A stretch of 8,946 nucleotides of DNA from Rhodospirillales bacterium (GTDB lineage Bacteria; Pseudomonadota; Alphaproteobacteria; Acetobacterales; Acetobacteraceae), in contig JAGWIE010000045.1 of the NCBI GenBank assembly GCA_028866445.1, positions 1 through 8,946 of the forward strand, read 5' to 3'. The first letter of the stretch is position 1. Every line of letters begins with the position of its first letter. The notes beneath the pieces are model-generated. The model was not told the origin of the DNA, made no database searches, and worked only from the letters and a program-made list of their open reading frames with translations. Positions 1 through 6,649 of this stretch are shown one piece after another. The position numbers were made by a program, and so were the translations under genes.

Positions 1-197
1 AAACCGCGTTCGCGGAAGTTTTTTTCATCCGCATTGATGCGGATAAGCCCCTGCCAGGCCTCGGCCTCAAAGCCTGGGCTCTCAAAACTCTGCGTCACGT
101 CGATCAGCCGCGCCAAGTTTTCCACCCGCTCCAGGTAACGCGCCATCCAGAACAGGCCTTCGGCATCGCGGGCCAGCAGGCCGGGGTCTCGCATCAT
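1..197 (-). CDS. alpha-E domain (DUF403) protein, 5' part only, truncated by window edge
   Basis: Only the first 65 codons are in the window; the gene continues beyond base 1. The protein begins MMRDPGLLARDAEGLFWMAR and continues with RYLERVENLARLIDV, the typical opening helix of the alpha-E family (FW.aRY.ER.EN.ARL). Alpha-E proteins are all-helical and of unknown biochemistry. They are almost always coded beside a circularly permuted ATP-grasp ligase and often a transglutaminase, and are thought to act with them in making or attaching a peptide-like product. The start is an ATG at 197-195, directly followed by a second ATG at 194-192. The first ATG overlaps the stop codon of the upstream ATP-grasp gene in an ATGA arrangement, so translation is probably coupled. 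A separate alpha-E domain is fused into the gene at 1917-4121 on the other side of the divergent region. The family call is firm for this length; the full size and downstream neighbour cannot be seen. Confidence 0.88.
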   Translation of the reverse strand, partial: MMRDPGLLARDAEGLFWMARYLERVENLARLIDVTQSFESPGFEAEAWQGLIRINADEKNFRERG

Positions 198-1669
198 GCT
201 GGCTCTCCTTCGCCAAAATCCCTGGCCAGCACCCATGTGTCCTTCGAGCCGCCACCCTGGGAAGAATTCACGATCAGCGAACCGCGCTTCATCGCCACAC
301 GCGAAAGCCCGCCGGGCAAAACCCAGCTTTCCTTGCCGGTAATGATAAACGGCCGCAGGTCTAAATGGCGCGGGCCAACGCCCTCTTCCACCAGGGTCGG
401 GCCAACGGAAAGCCCGATCATCGGCTGGCTGATCCAGTTTTCCGGGTTCGCCAGAATGGTCTCGCGCACAATCTCCAGCTCCTCCTTCGAGGCGCGAGGC
501 CCGATGGTGATGCCATAGCCGCCGCTCTCGCCCACTGGTTTGGTCACCAACTTGTCGAGATGATCCAGCGTATATTTCAGCCCTTCCGCCTCACGGCAGA
601 TATGGGTTTCGACATTCTGGATCAGCGGCTCCTCGCCCAGATAGTATTTAATGATGCGCGGCATATAGGCGTACACCGCCTTGTCGTCCGCCACACCTGT
701 GCCCACCGCATTGGCAATGGCGACATTCCCTTGCTTCCAGGCGCGAATGAGCCCCGGCACACCCAGCATGGAATCTGGCCGGAACACTTCCGGGTCTAAA
801 AAATCGTCGTTCAGGCGGCGATAAATCGTGTGCACCGGCCGCAGACCGGCGGTTGTGCGCATGTAAACGCGGTCATTTTCCACCACCAGGTCCGCGCCCA
901 CCACCAGCGGCACGCCCATTTCGCGCGCCAGGAACACATGCTCAAAATAGGCGGAATTATATATGCCCGGCGAAAGCAGCACCACCTGCGGATCATCCAG
1001 CCCGCCAGGGGCCACCTCGGCCATGGCGGCGCGCAGGCGGCGGCCATAATCATCAACCGGCCGCAGCTTGATGCCAGCCATAAGGTCCGGGAAGGTCCGC
1101 AGCATCAGATGCCGGTTCTCGATCACGTAGGAAACACCCGAGGGCGTGCGGGCATTATCCTCCAGCACCCTGAACGCACCAAACTCATCGCGGATAATGT
1201 CAATGCCGCAAACATGCACATAAGTGCCGTGGGGCACCGGGAAATCCTTCATCTCCGGGCGGTAATTGGCGTTGCCATAAACCAGGTCCGCGGGAATAAT
1301 CCCGTCCTTCACCACCTGGCCTTTGCCATAGATATCGCCCAGAAAAAGGTTCAGCGCCTTCACGCGCTGAATGCAGGCGCGCTCCATCAAATCCCATTCA
1401 CGGGCTGTTAAGATGCGGGGGATACAATCAAACGGCAGAATACGGTCTATTGCCGTGGCGTCGGAATACACCGTGAACGTCACACCGAGGTCGATGAGGT
1501 CGGTTTCCGCCGCCGAGGCGCGGGCGCGCAGGGCTTCCAGGCCAATGCCCTGCAAGCGTTCCACTAATTGTTGCGGCACCGAGCCCGCCCCCTGGCGCGG
1601 GGTTGTCAGCTCACAAAAAAAACGGCCGGGGTCATATTCGGAACCAAACTGGTGGAATACCTCGCTCAA
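194..1669 (-). CDS. circularly permuted type 2 ATP-grasp protein (predicted amidoligase)
   Basis: Predicted peptide-bond-forming ligase of the circularly permuted ATP-grasp family (old names DUF404/DUF407). It would activate a carboxylate with ATP and join it to an amine; its substrate is unknown. Numbering from the start chosen here (491 aa), I see a metal/nucleotide motif VLEDN at 168-172 followed by PSG; YRRLNDDFLDP at 283-293; IANAVGTG near 318-325; LVTKPV at 374-379 with lysine 377, then the glycine-rich GESGGYG at 380-386; RHLDLRPF at 434-441; LPGGLSRVA at 451-459; and NSSQGGGSKDTWVL at 468-481. All are family hallmarks, so the enzyme looks active. There is no signal peptide; it should be cytosolic. 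The start is a TTG at 1669-1667 with a good Shine-Dalgarno GGAGG at 1681-1677, 7 bases upstream. The frame stays open to another TTG at 1699, which lacks such a site. The stop overlaps the following alpha-E gene, so the two are surely co-translated. The family call is strong; the exact start is likely but unproven. Confidence 0.93.
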   Translation of the reverse strand: MSEVFHQFGSEYDPGRFFCELTTPRQGAGSVPQQLVERLQGIGLEALRARASAAETDLIDLGVTFTVYSDATAIDRILPFDCIPRILTAREWDLMERACIQRVKALNLFLGDIYGKGQVVKDGIIPADLVYGNANYRPEMKDFPVPHGTYVHVCGIDIIRDEFGAFRVLEDNARTPSGVSYVIENRHLMLRTFPDLMAGIKLRPVDDYGRRLRAAMAEVAPGGLDDPQVVLLSPGIYNSAYFEHVFLAREMGVPLVVGADLVVENDRVYMRTTAGLRPVHTIYRRLNDDFLDPEVFRPDSMLGVPGLIRAWKQGNVAIANAVGTGVADDKAVYAYMPRIIKYYLGEEPLIQNVETHICREAEGLKYTLDHLDKLVTKPVGESGGYGITIGPRASKEELEIVRETILANPENWISQPMIGLSVGPTLVEEGVGPRHLDLRPFIITGKESWVLPGGLSRVAMKRGSLIVNSSQGGGSKDTWVLARDFGEGEPA

Positions 1670-1721
1670 ACCACAGCCTCCGGCGCAGACGCGAAACAAA
1701 AGGGGGATACAAACATGACGT

Positions 1722-1748
1722 AGGATAAATCTGCCGTCAAAACGTCAA
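1722..1748 (-). promoter_or_regulatory. possible promoter of the leftward ATP-grasp/alpha-E operon
   Basis: Read on the minus strand, TTGACG (1748-1743, five of six bases of the -35 consensus) is followed after 15 bases by TATCCT (1727-1722, four of six of -10). A second TTGACG lies at 1740-1735, so the hexamer is directly repeated with two bases between. A start near 1715 would leave an untranslated leader of about 45 bases before the TTG at 1669. The spacer is shorter than the usual 17, so this is tentative. Confidence 0.3.
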
Positions 1749-1773
1749 TCTCCGCAAGATGTTCTGATAAAGC

Positions 1774-1794
1774 ACCGCAATCCATGCGGTTTTT
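1774..1794 (+). terminator. hairpin plus T-run in the divergent intergenic region (terminator-like)
   Basis: ACCGCA (1774-1779) and TGCGGT (1785-1790) form a perfect 6-bp stem around a 5-base loop, followed on the plus strand by TTTT (1791-1794), giving five T in a row with the last stem base. The shape is that of a short intrinsic terminator for plus-strand transcription. No coding gene that would need it ends here. It could stop an unseen small RNA, act as an attenuator ahead of the rightward operon, insulate the two operons, or be a protein binding site. The stem is short, so function is uncertain. Confidence 0.35.
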
Positions 1795-1870
1795 AATGCA
1801 AACACTGGGCCACAAACCGTTCTGGGCCGAGGCGTGCCATCGCCGCATACAAGAAATGTGACCTTATTCT

Positions 1871-1882
1871 TACCAACTGGTA
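1871..1882. promoter_or_regulatory. 12-bp inverted repeat, possible operator
   Basis: TACCA and TGGTA form perfect 5-base arms around a 2-base centre (AC). The site lies 34 bp before the ATG of the rightward fused gene and inside the divergent intergenic region, where a dimeric repressor could control one or both operons. No regulator gene is coded next to it, and the arms are short enough to arise by chance. Confidence 0.25.
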
Positions 1883-1916
1883 GGCACTTTCAAGCCACTC
1901 TGATACGTCTTTGAAA

Positions 1917-4121
1917 ATGCTGCTCATGACCCCCTGCGATGAAACCCTTGACCGCCAGGGCCGGATGCACCGCTCCTGGGCACCGGTTATGGGCGCTGTT
2001 CGTGAGATCGGGAATGCGGAGCTGGCCCGCCGCGCCGCGGCGCTGAACCGGCAGATGGGCCTTGCAGCGCCGCTTGGCGCGCCAGCCGCAAGAATTTACG
2101 ACCCCCTCCCCGCACTACTTACCGCCGCCGATTTCTCAATGCTGGAAGACGGTATAAAGCAGCGCGCCAGCCTGCTTTCTCTTGTCCTGGAGGATATATA
2201 TGGCTGGCAAAACCTTATGCGGTCTGGCCAATTACCCCCCGCTTTGGTGTTTGCAGCACCGCATTTTCTCCGCCCGCTACACACGGGCGGGCCGCTCGCC
2301 ACGCCGCGCCTTGGGCTTTACGCGGCGGATGTAATCCGCGCGCCAGATGGGCGATTTGTACTGCTCAACGACCATACCGGCGTGGTGCCGGGGCTGGGGG
2401 ATGCACTTTCCCTGCGCCGCCTGGCCACCGGCACATTGCCAGAGCTTTTCCGCGCCAGCGCCTTGCGCTCCATCCGCCCGGCGCGGGAAATGCTGGTGGA
2501 CCATCTCCAGCGTGAGGCGGAAGGCGGGCTCGTCGCGGTGCTCTCCGGCGGCCTTGCTCAAAGTCGTGAAAATGAGGATGGGTTCGACGACGCCTTGCTG
2601 GCCCGGGCCCTTGGCGTGATGCTGATTGAACCAGGCGACCTTGCCGCCCGCAACGGCGCTTTGCACATGAAAACCCTGAGCGGCTTGCTGCATGTGGCAA
2701 AACTGGTCCGTGGCGTTTCCGGGCTGGATTTAGACCCGCTGGAGCAAGGCGGCAGGCCAGGGGCGGGCATTCCAGGGGCATTCGGTGCCATCCGCGCCGG
2801 GGTGCTCTCCATTCTCAACGCGCCGGGCAGCAAGCTGCTCGAATCCGCGGCGCTGCGCCCTTACATCCAACAACTGTTCACGCCTTTGCTGGGCGAGCCC
2901 GAGAAGCTGCCGCTGGCGGATGCGGGTGGCGAGCACCTCGCCTCGCTGGCCCCGTTTCTTGGGCCGGAGCAGGAAACAATCAAAGCACCTCTCTGTTTAC
3001 GCCTGTTCGCCTGGCATGATGGCGCTGAGTGGCAGGTGCTACCCGGCGGGCTTGGCCTGCCTATGCCCGCCGGGGGAGCGCCCACTCGCCTTGGCATTAA
3101 GGATCTTTGGGTGCTGGACAGTGAAGAACCCAGCATGATCGCCGGCGCACCCCCCGCCGAACCGCCGGAACATGTAAAGTTTCTGGGCGCGGCCCATCTG
3201 CCTTCACGGCTGGCGGATAATCTGTTCTGGCTGGGCCGTTCAGTCGAACGGCTGGAAGCCGCGGCACGGCTGCTGATACTGGCTTTGCCCCGGCTTGAAT
3301 CCGGGACCTCCTTGCCGCGCGACATGGCCGAGCGTACCCTCATTTCCCGCTGCCTGGGCCAGGCCGGGCTACTGCCACCGGATGTCGCGGGCTTCGCGAT
3401 TTCGGGGCGGCTGCTCCGGCAAACCCTAGCGCAGCGGCGGCCGGTCGATAAGCTGTTGCAAGAAGTGGCGCGCCTCGTGGATGCCTCTTCGGAACGGCTT
3501 TCTCCCTCCATGCTCGCCACTGTGCGCTTCGCCCTGCAACAGGCCCGCGAGGCATTGCCAAACGAGGACGCGGCGTTACCGGCCATGCTAAGCTTTGCCG
3601 CCACCTTCGCGGGAATCGCGGCGGAGAACATGTCCCGCGATGGCGGTTGGCTGTTTCTGGAAATGGGGCGGCGGCTGGAACGTGGCGAAACCCTCGCGGA
3701 AACACTCGCCATTTTGCTGAACGGCCCGGTGGGGCGGCTGGAGCCGGGCATGGCGCTGGGAATCGAGATCGCCGATTCGGTACTCAGCTATGAACTTCGC
3801 CATGCGGGTATTCTGGCCCCCGGCCCAGTGCTGGCCATGTTGCTGGCGGAACTTTCCAACCCCCGCGCGCTCGCCTTTCAATGTAACGCGCTGCGCGCCT
3901 GCCTGGAGCGGTTGGGGGCCGATGATGATTCCGAAACCGCAAAGCAATTGCAGCAGGAAATAACAAACCTTGCTGGTGATACTGTTGCTTTGAACACAAC
4001 TCTCAGCGGTGCTGCGGCAAAGCTGCGGCAACTTTCAGACCGCGTGCAACGCCGCTTCTTCACTCTGTTGCCGGAAGCGCACACGTTGGAAGAAGGCGAG
4101 ATCTTGGAAGCGGCGCAATAA
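1917..4121 (+). CDS. fused ATP-grasp-like / alpha-E protein with degenerate ATP-grasp half
   Basis: This is a two-part protein of 734 aa from the ATG at 1917. Residues 1 to about 400 match the circularly permuted ATP-grasp family (opening CDETLDRQGRMHRSW, VIRAPDGRFVLLNDHTG at 139-155, LLGEP at 324-328, LPGGL at 375-379, KDLWVL at 395-400). Residues from about 424 are an alpha-E (DUF403) domain: LADNLFWLGRSVERLEA at 432-448, MSRDGGWLFLEMGRRLER at 572-589, LLAELSNPRALAFQ at 642-655. Only 46 residues separate LLGEP from LPGGL, against 103 in the separate homologue at 194-1669. The missing part is where LVTKPV and the GGYG loop should be, and NSSQGGGSKD is also replaced. The reading frame is otherwise intact, so I infer a degenerate or repurposed ligase half rather than a pseudogene. 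A transglutaminase-like gene follows after 21 bp. The start is uncertain: TTG 1911, ATG 1917 and ATG 1926 are in frame and none has a clear ribosome site. The family assignment is strong; loss of activity is inference. Confidence 0.9.
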   Translation: MLLMTPCDETLDRQGRMHRSWAPVMGAVREIGNAELARRAAALNRQMGLAAPLGAPAARIYDPLPALLTAADFSMLEDGIKQRASLLSLVLEDIYGWQNLMRSGQLPPALVFAAPHFLRPLHTGGPLATPRLGLYAADVIRAPDGRFVLLNDHTGVVPGLGDALSLRRLATGTLPELFRASALRSIRPAREMLVDHLQREAEGGLVAVLSGGLAQSRENEDGFDDALLARALGVMLIEPGDLAARNGALHMKTLSGLLHVAKLVRGVSGLDLDPLEQGGRPGAGIPGAFGAIRAGVLSILNAPGSKLLESAALRPYIQQLFTPLLGEPEKLPLADAGGEHLASLAPFLGPEQETIKAPLCLRLFAWHDGAEWQVLPGGLGLPMPAGGAPTRLGIKDLWVLDSEEPSMIAGAPPAEPPEHVKFLGAAHLPSRLADNLFWLGRSVERLEAAARLLILALPRLESGTSLPRDMAERTLISRCLGQAGLLPPDVAGFAISGRLLRQTLAQRRPVDKLLQEVARLVDASSERLSPSMLATVRFALQQAREALPNEDAALPAMLSFAATFAGIAAENMSRDGGWLFLEMGRRLERGETLAETLAILLNGPVGRLEPGMALGIEIADSVLSYELRHAGILAPGPVLAMLLAELSNPRALAFQCNALRACLERLGADDDSETAKQLQQEITNLAGDTVALNTTLSGAAAKLRQLSDRVQRRFFTLLPEAHTLEEGEILEAAQ

Positions 4122-4142
4122 TCCGTCAAGCTGCATTGCAAC

Positions 4143-5012
4143 ATGACCCTTTACCGTTTGCACCACAGCACGACTTATGACTATGCCGAGCCGGTGGTGC
4201 TCGGCACCCATTTTATGCACCTGCTGCCGCGTGAGCGGCCTGGGCAATGGGTGCGCGAGGCGCAGCTTGATATTTTCCCGGCACCGGATTGCCGACGCGA
4301 CGAGATCGACCATTTCGGAAATTGCGCCACTACGGTTTCGCTGGCCGGGGCGCATAAGCAATTCGGTGTAAACCTGAGCGCCACAGCGGAAGTGAGTCTG
4401 CCACCCCCTCCCCCCGCGCCGGAAACACCAAGGTGGGAGGCCATTGCGGCCTGGGGGCAGCAACAGCTTGAGGTGGCGGAATTTTGCCTGCCGAGCAAAC
4501 TCGCCATGCCGGCCGGGGAGATAGCCGATTACGCGGCGGTGAGTTTTCTGCCAGGCCGCCGGATTTTGGAGGGATTGCTGGAGCTCAACCAGCGCATCTT
4601 CAATGAGATGTCCTACAAGCCCGGTGTGAGCAACAACGCAACCACGGCCATGCAAATTTTATATACACGCGCCGGGGTTTGTCAGGATTATGCGCATTTC
4701 ATGCTGGCCTGTTTGCGCGCACTCGGCCTGCCCGGGCGGTATGTGTCGGGTTATTTGTGCACCTCTCCACCGCCTGGGCAAACCAAGCGGCGCGGCGCGG
4801 ACCAGAGCCATGCCTGGGTGGGTGCCTGGGCGGGTCCCGAAACCGGCTGGGTAGATTTCGACCCCACGAATAATTTGCTGGTGTGCGACGAACACGTCAC
4901 CCTCGCCTGGGGTCGTGATTTTTCAGATGTTTCGCCCCTGCGCGGCGTTATCCTCGGCGGCGGCCGCCACACGCTGAATGTGGGCGTGGATCTGGAACCA
5001 GTGCTAACCTAA
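4143..5012 (+). CDS. transglutaminase-like cysteine protease-fold protein
   Basis: This 289-aa protein is of the bacterial transglutaminase-like family. Residues 1-85 are the N-terminal beta domain usual in the family (YRLHHSTTYDYAEPVVLG, then HLLPR and DHFGN). A proline-rich linker follows (PPPPPAP at 87-93). The catalytic core has the expected triad: Cys180 in AGVCQDYAHFML, His223 in SHAWVGAW, and Asp240 in WVDFDPTNN. Members of this fold cleave, or less often form, amide bonds. Coded next to ATP-grasp and alpha-E genes, they are predicted to process the peptide product or its protein target; that role is inferred from context. I see no signal peptide, so cytosolic action is likely. The gene lies 21 bp after the fused ATP-grasp/alpha-E gene and is probably in the same operon. 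The ATG at 4143 has no strong ribosome site. Its TAA stop overlaps the stop of the convergent small membrane protein gene. I am sure of the family, not of the substrate. Confidence 0.93.
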   Translation: MTLYRLHHSTTYDYAEPVVLGTHFMHLLPRERPGQWVREAQLDIFPAPDCRRDEIDHFGNCATTVSLAGAHKQFGVNLSATAEVSLPPPPPAPETPRWEAIAAWGQQQLEVAEFCLPSKLAMPAGEIADYAAVSFLPGRRILEGLLELNQRIFNEMSYKPGVSNNATTAMQILYTRAGVCQDYAHFMLACLRALGLPGRYVSGYLCTSPPPGQTKRRGADQSHAWVGAWAGPETGWVDFDPTNNLLVCDEHVTLAWGRDFSDVSPLRGVILGGGRHTLNVGVDLEPVLT

Positions 5013-5293
5013 AATGCTCGCCAATTCCGCTGAGCACGCGCGAACACATAGCCCGCGAAGCCCAGCACGAGCAGGATTGGGATCATGATAAATGCGGTCC
5101 ATAGCAGGGCCGCGCCCACGCATAGCGCCATGCCAAACACTGCCAATCGCAAAAGGATTTGCGTGAGGGAAGGTTTATGCTGCTCAACGAAGTGCCCATC
5201 GGGCGTCATGTCGAGTACGGGGCCATTTTCTGTTGCCATTTGTTGAATGTAGGGCAGAGCGCGGGGCTGTTCAATCATAAACCGCATTCGCAC
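5009..5293 (-). CDS. small membrane protein of unknown function
   Basis: I do not recognise this 94-aa protein. The N-terminal part is polar and soluble (residues 1-44, with DMTPDGHFVEQHKP at 28-41). A continuous hydrophobic stretch runs from about residue 46 to 84 (ILLRLAVFGMALCVGAALLW, then AFIMIPILLVLGFAGYVFA), best read as two close transmembrane helices forming a hairpin. The protein ends in a basic tail, RAQRNWRAF. The frame opens with GTG at 5293; in-frame ATGs at 5278 and 5239 are alternatives, and MATENGPVLDM from 5239 would give a tidy 76-aa protein. None has an obvious ribosome site. It is convergent with the transglutaminase gene: its TAG (5011-5009) overlaps that gene's TAA (5010-5012). 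It is divergent from rarA, 36 bp away. The protein-like hydrophobicity pattern and the otherwise empty slot support a real gene; a role with either neighbour is not shown. Confidence 0.65.
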   Translation of the reverse strand: MRMRFMIEQPRALPYIQQMATENGPVLDMTPDGHFVEQHKPSLTQILLRLAVFGMALCVGAALLWTAFIMIPILLVLGFAGYVFARAQRNWRAF

Positions 5294-5329
5294 ATGGCAG
5301 CCGCATTGGCTTGTGCTTAAATATCCACC

Positions 5330-6649
5330 ATGCAGGAAGATGATCTGTTCGGCCCGGCCGAGCCGCAGCCCGATACCCGGAATGCCGGAGCAAGGCCGCT
5401 CGCGGAAATATTACGGCCCAAAATCCTGGCCGAGGTGGTGGGCCAAGAGCATCTGCTGGGGCCTGAGGGCAGCCTGACGGGCATGCTCAAACGCGGCTCT
5501 CTCGCCAGCATCATCCTGTGGGGCCCGCCGGGTGTTGGCAAAACCACCATCGCCCGATTGCTAGCGGATGCGGCAGGCCTGCAATTTAAGCAAATCTCAG
5601 CGGTGTTCTCCGGTGTGGCGGATTTAAAAAAAGTGTTCGAGGACGCCACCCGCCTGCACCGCGCTAGCAAAGCCACGTTGCTGTTCGTGGATGAAATCCA
5701 CCGTTTCAACCGCGCCCAGCAGGATGCGTTTTTACCGGTGGTGGAGGCGGGCACCATAACGCTTATCGGCGCCACCACGGAAAACCCGAGCTTCGCGCTG
5801 AACGGGGCCTTGCTCTCCCGCGCCCAGGTTTTCGTGCTGCGGCGTTTGGGAGATGACGCAATGGAGCAGCTCCTTACCCGCGCGGAGACGGCAACCGATG
5901 AAAAACTACCGTTAACCAGTGGCGCGCGCGCCAGCCTGCGCGCCATGGCCGACGGCGATGGCCGCGCCCTCCTCAACATGGCTGAACAGCTCTTCGCCCT
6001 GCCGCCTGAACCAGCGCTTAACGAAACAGCCCTGGGCCAGATCCTCTCCCGCCGCGCCGCGTTATACGACCGGGACCGCGAGGAGCACTACAACCTCATC
6101 TCCGCCCTGCATAAATCCATGCGCGGCTCAGATGCGGATGCCGCCTTATACTGGCTCGCCCGCATGTTCGCGGGTGGGGAAGACCCCCGCTACATCGCCC
6201 GGCGGATCACGCGCTTTGCCTCGGAGGATATTGGCCTGGCAGACCCCCAGGCTCTACCCCAAACCCTGGCGGCATGGGAGGCTTATGAGCGCCTGGGCTC
6301 GCCGGAAGGGGAGGTCTGCATTGCCCAGGCCGTGGTGTATCTCGCTACCGCCCCGAAATCCAACGCCGTGTACAAGGCCATCGGCGCGGCCAACCGCGCC
6401 GCGAAGGAGACCGGCAGCCTGATGCCGCCCATGAATATCCTCAATGCCCCTACCAAGCTGATGAAAAATCTCGGTTACGGCGAGAACTATCAGTACGACC
6501 ACGATACCGAGGAGGGGTTCTCCGGCGACAACTATTTCCCCGAAGGTATGGGGCGGCCGGATTTCTACCGCCCAGTTGAACGCGGTTTCGAGCGGGAAAT
6601 CGTCAAGCGCCTCGCTTATTGGGCAAAATTGCGCGAAGAGAAGCAATGA
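5330..6649 (+). CDS. rarA: replication-associated recombination protein A (AAA+ ATPase)
   Basis: RarA (MgsA) is a clamp-loader-related AAA+ ATPase that acts at stalled replication forks and single-strand gaps. It is the bacterial relative of eukaryotic WRNIP1/Mgs1. In this 439-aa protein, a conserved approach segment RPLAEILRPKILAEVVGQEHLL (22-43) precedes Walker A GPPGVGKTT (65-73). Walker B is LLFVDEIHRFN (117-127), sensor 1 GATTENPSF (147-155), with an arginine-finger-like LLSR (161-164). The C-terminal tetramerisation region is clear: HYNLISALHKSMRGSDADAA (253-272), then YWLARMFAGGEDP, and NYFPEGM (401-407) near the end. Length and motif order are normal for the family. The ATG at 5330 fits the family N-terminus (MQEDDLFG), though no strong ribosome site precedes it. 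It is first in a two-gene unit: its stop TGA overlaps the ATG of the pseudouridine synthase gene. There is no sign of transfer or damage. Confidence 0.96.
   Translation: MQEDDLFGPAEPQPDTRNAGARPLAEILRPKILAEVVGQEHLLGPEGSLTGMLKRGSLASIILWGPPGVGKTTIARLLADAAGLQFKQISAVFSGVADLKKVFEDATRLHRASKATLLFVDEIHRFNRAQQDAFLPVVEAGTITLIGATTENPSFALNGALLSRAQVFVLRRLGDDAMEQLLTRAETATDEKLPLTSGARASLRAMADGDGRALLNMAEQLFALPPEPALNETALGQILSRRAALYDRDREEHYNLISALHKSMRGSDADAALYWLARMFAGGEDPRYIARRITRFASEDIGLADPQALPQTLAAWEAYERLGSPEGEVCIAQAVVYLATAPKSNAVYKAIGAANRAAKETGSLMPPMNILNAPTKLMKNLGYGENYQYDHDTEEGFSGDNYFPEGMGRPDFYRPVERGFEREIVKRLAYWAKLREEKQ

Noticed and set aside
830..1411. 193-codon plus-strand frame within the ATP-grasp gene
   Set aside because: It is opposite a gene with all its family motifs; the His/Gln/Arg-rich translation looks like a shadow.
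1666..1848. 60-codon minus-strand frame in the divergent region treated as a gene
   Set aside because: It has no ribosome site or recognisable motif, and its first two thirds would lie upstream of the likely promoter. Only the last 16 codons are kept as a possible leader peptide.
2870..3000. Frameshift as the cause of the missing ATP-grasp motifs in the fused gene
   Set aside because: The frame continues without a stop on both sides and matches the family before and after the gap. I found no LVTKPV- or GGYG-like stretch in the overlapping frames listed for this stretch, so an in-frame loss fits better.
2861..3751. Long open frame (296 codons) on the minus strand inside the fused ATP-grasp/alpha-E gene
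   Set aside because: It is antisense to a coding region with clear family motifs. Its translation is rich in Ser, Arg and Ala and shows no recognisable motif, as expected for a GC-rich shadow frame.
4035..4655. 206-codon minus-strand frame across the junction of the fused gene and the transglutaminase gene
   Set aside because: It is opposite two well-supported genes, has no motif and no ribosome site that I can see.
5317..5979. 220-codon minus-strand frame over the start of rarA
   Set aside because: It lies wholly opposite the Walker A and B region of rarA and has a low-complexity Ser/Arg/Ala composition; it is a shadow.
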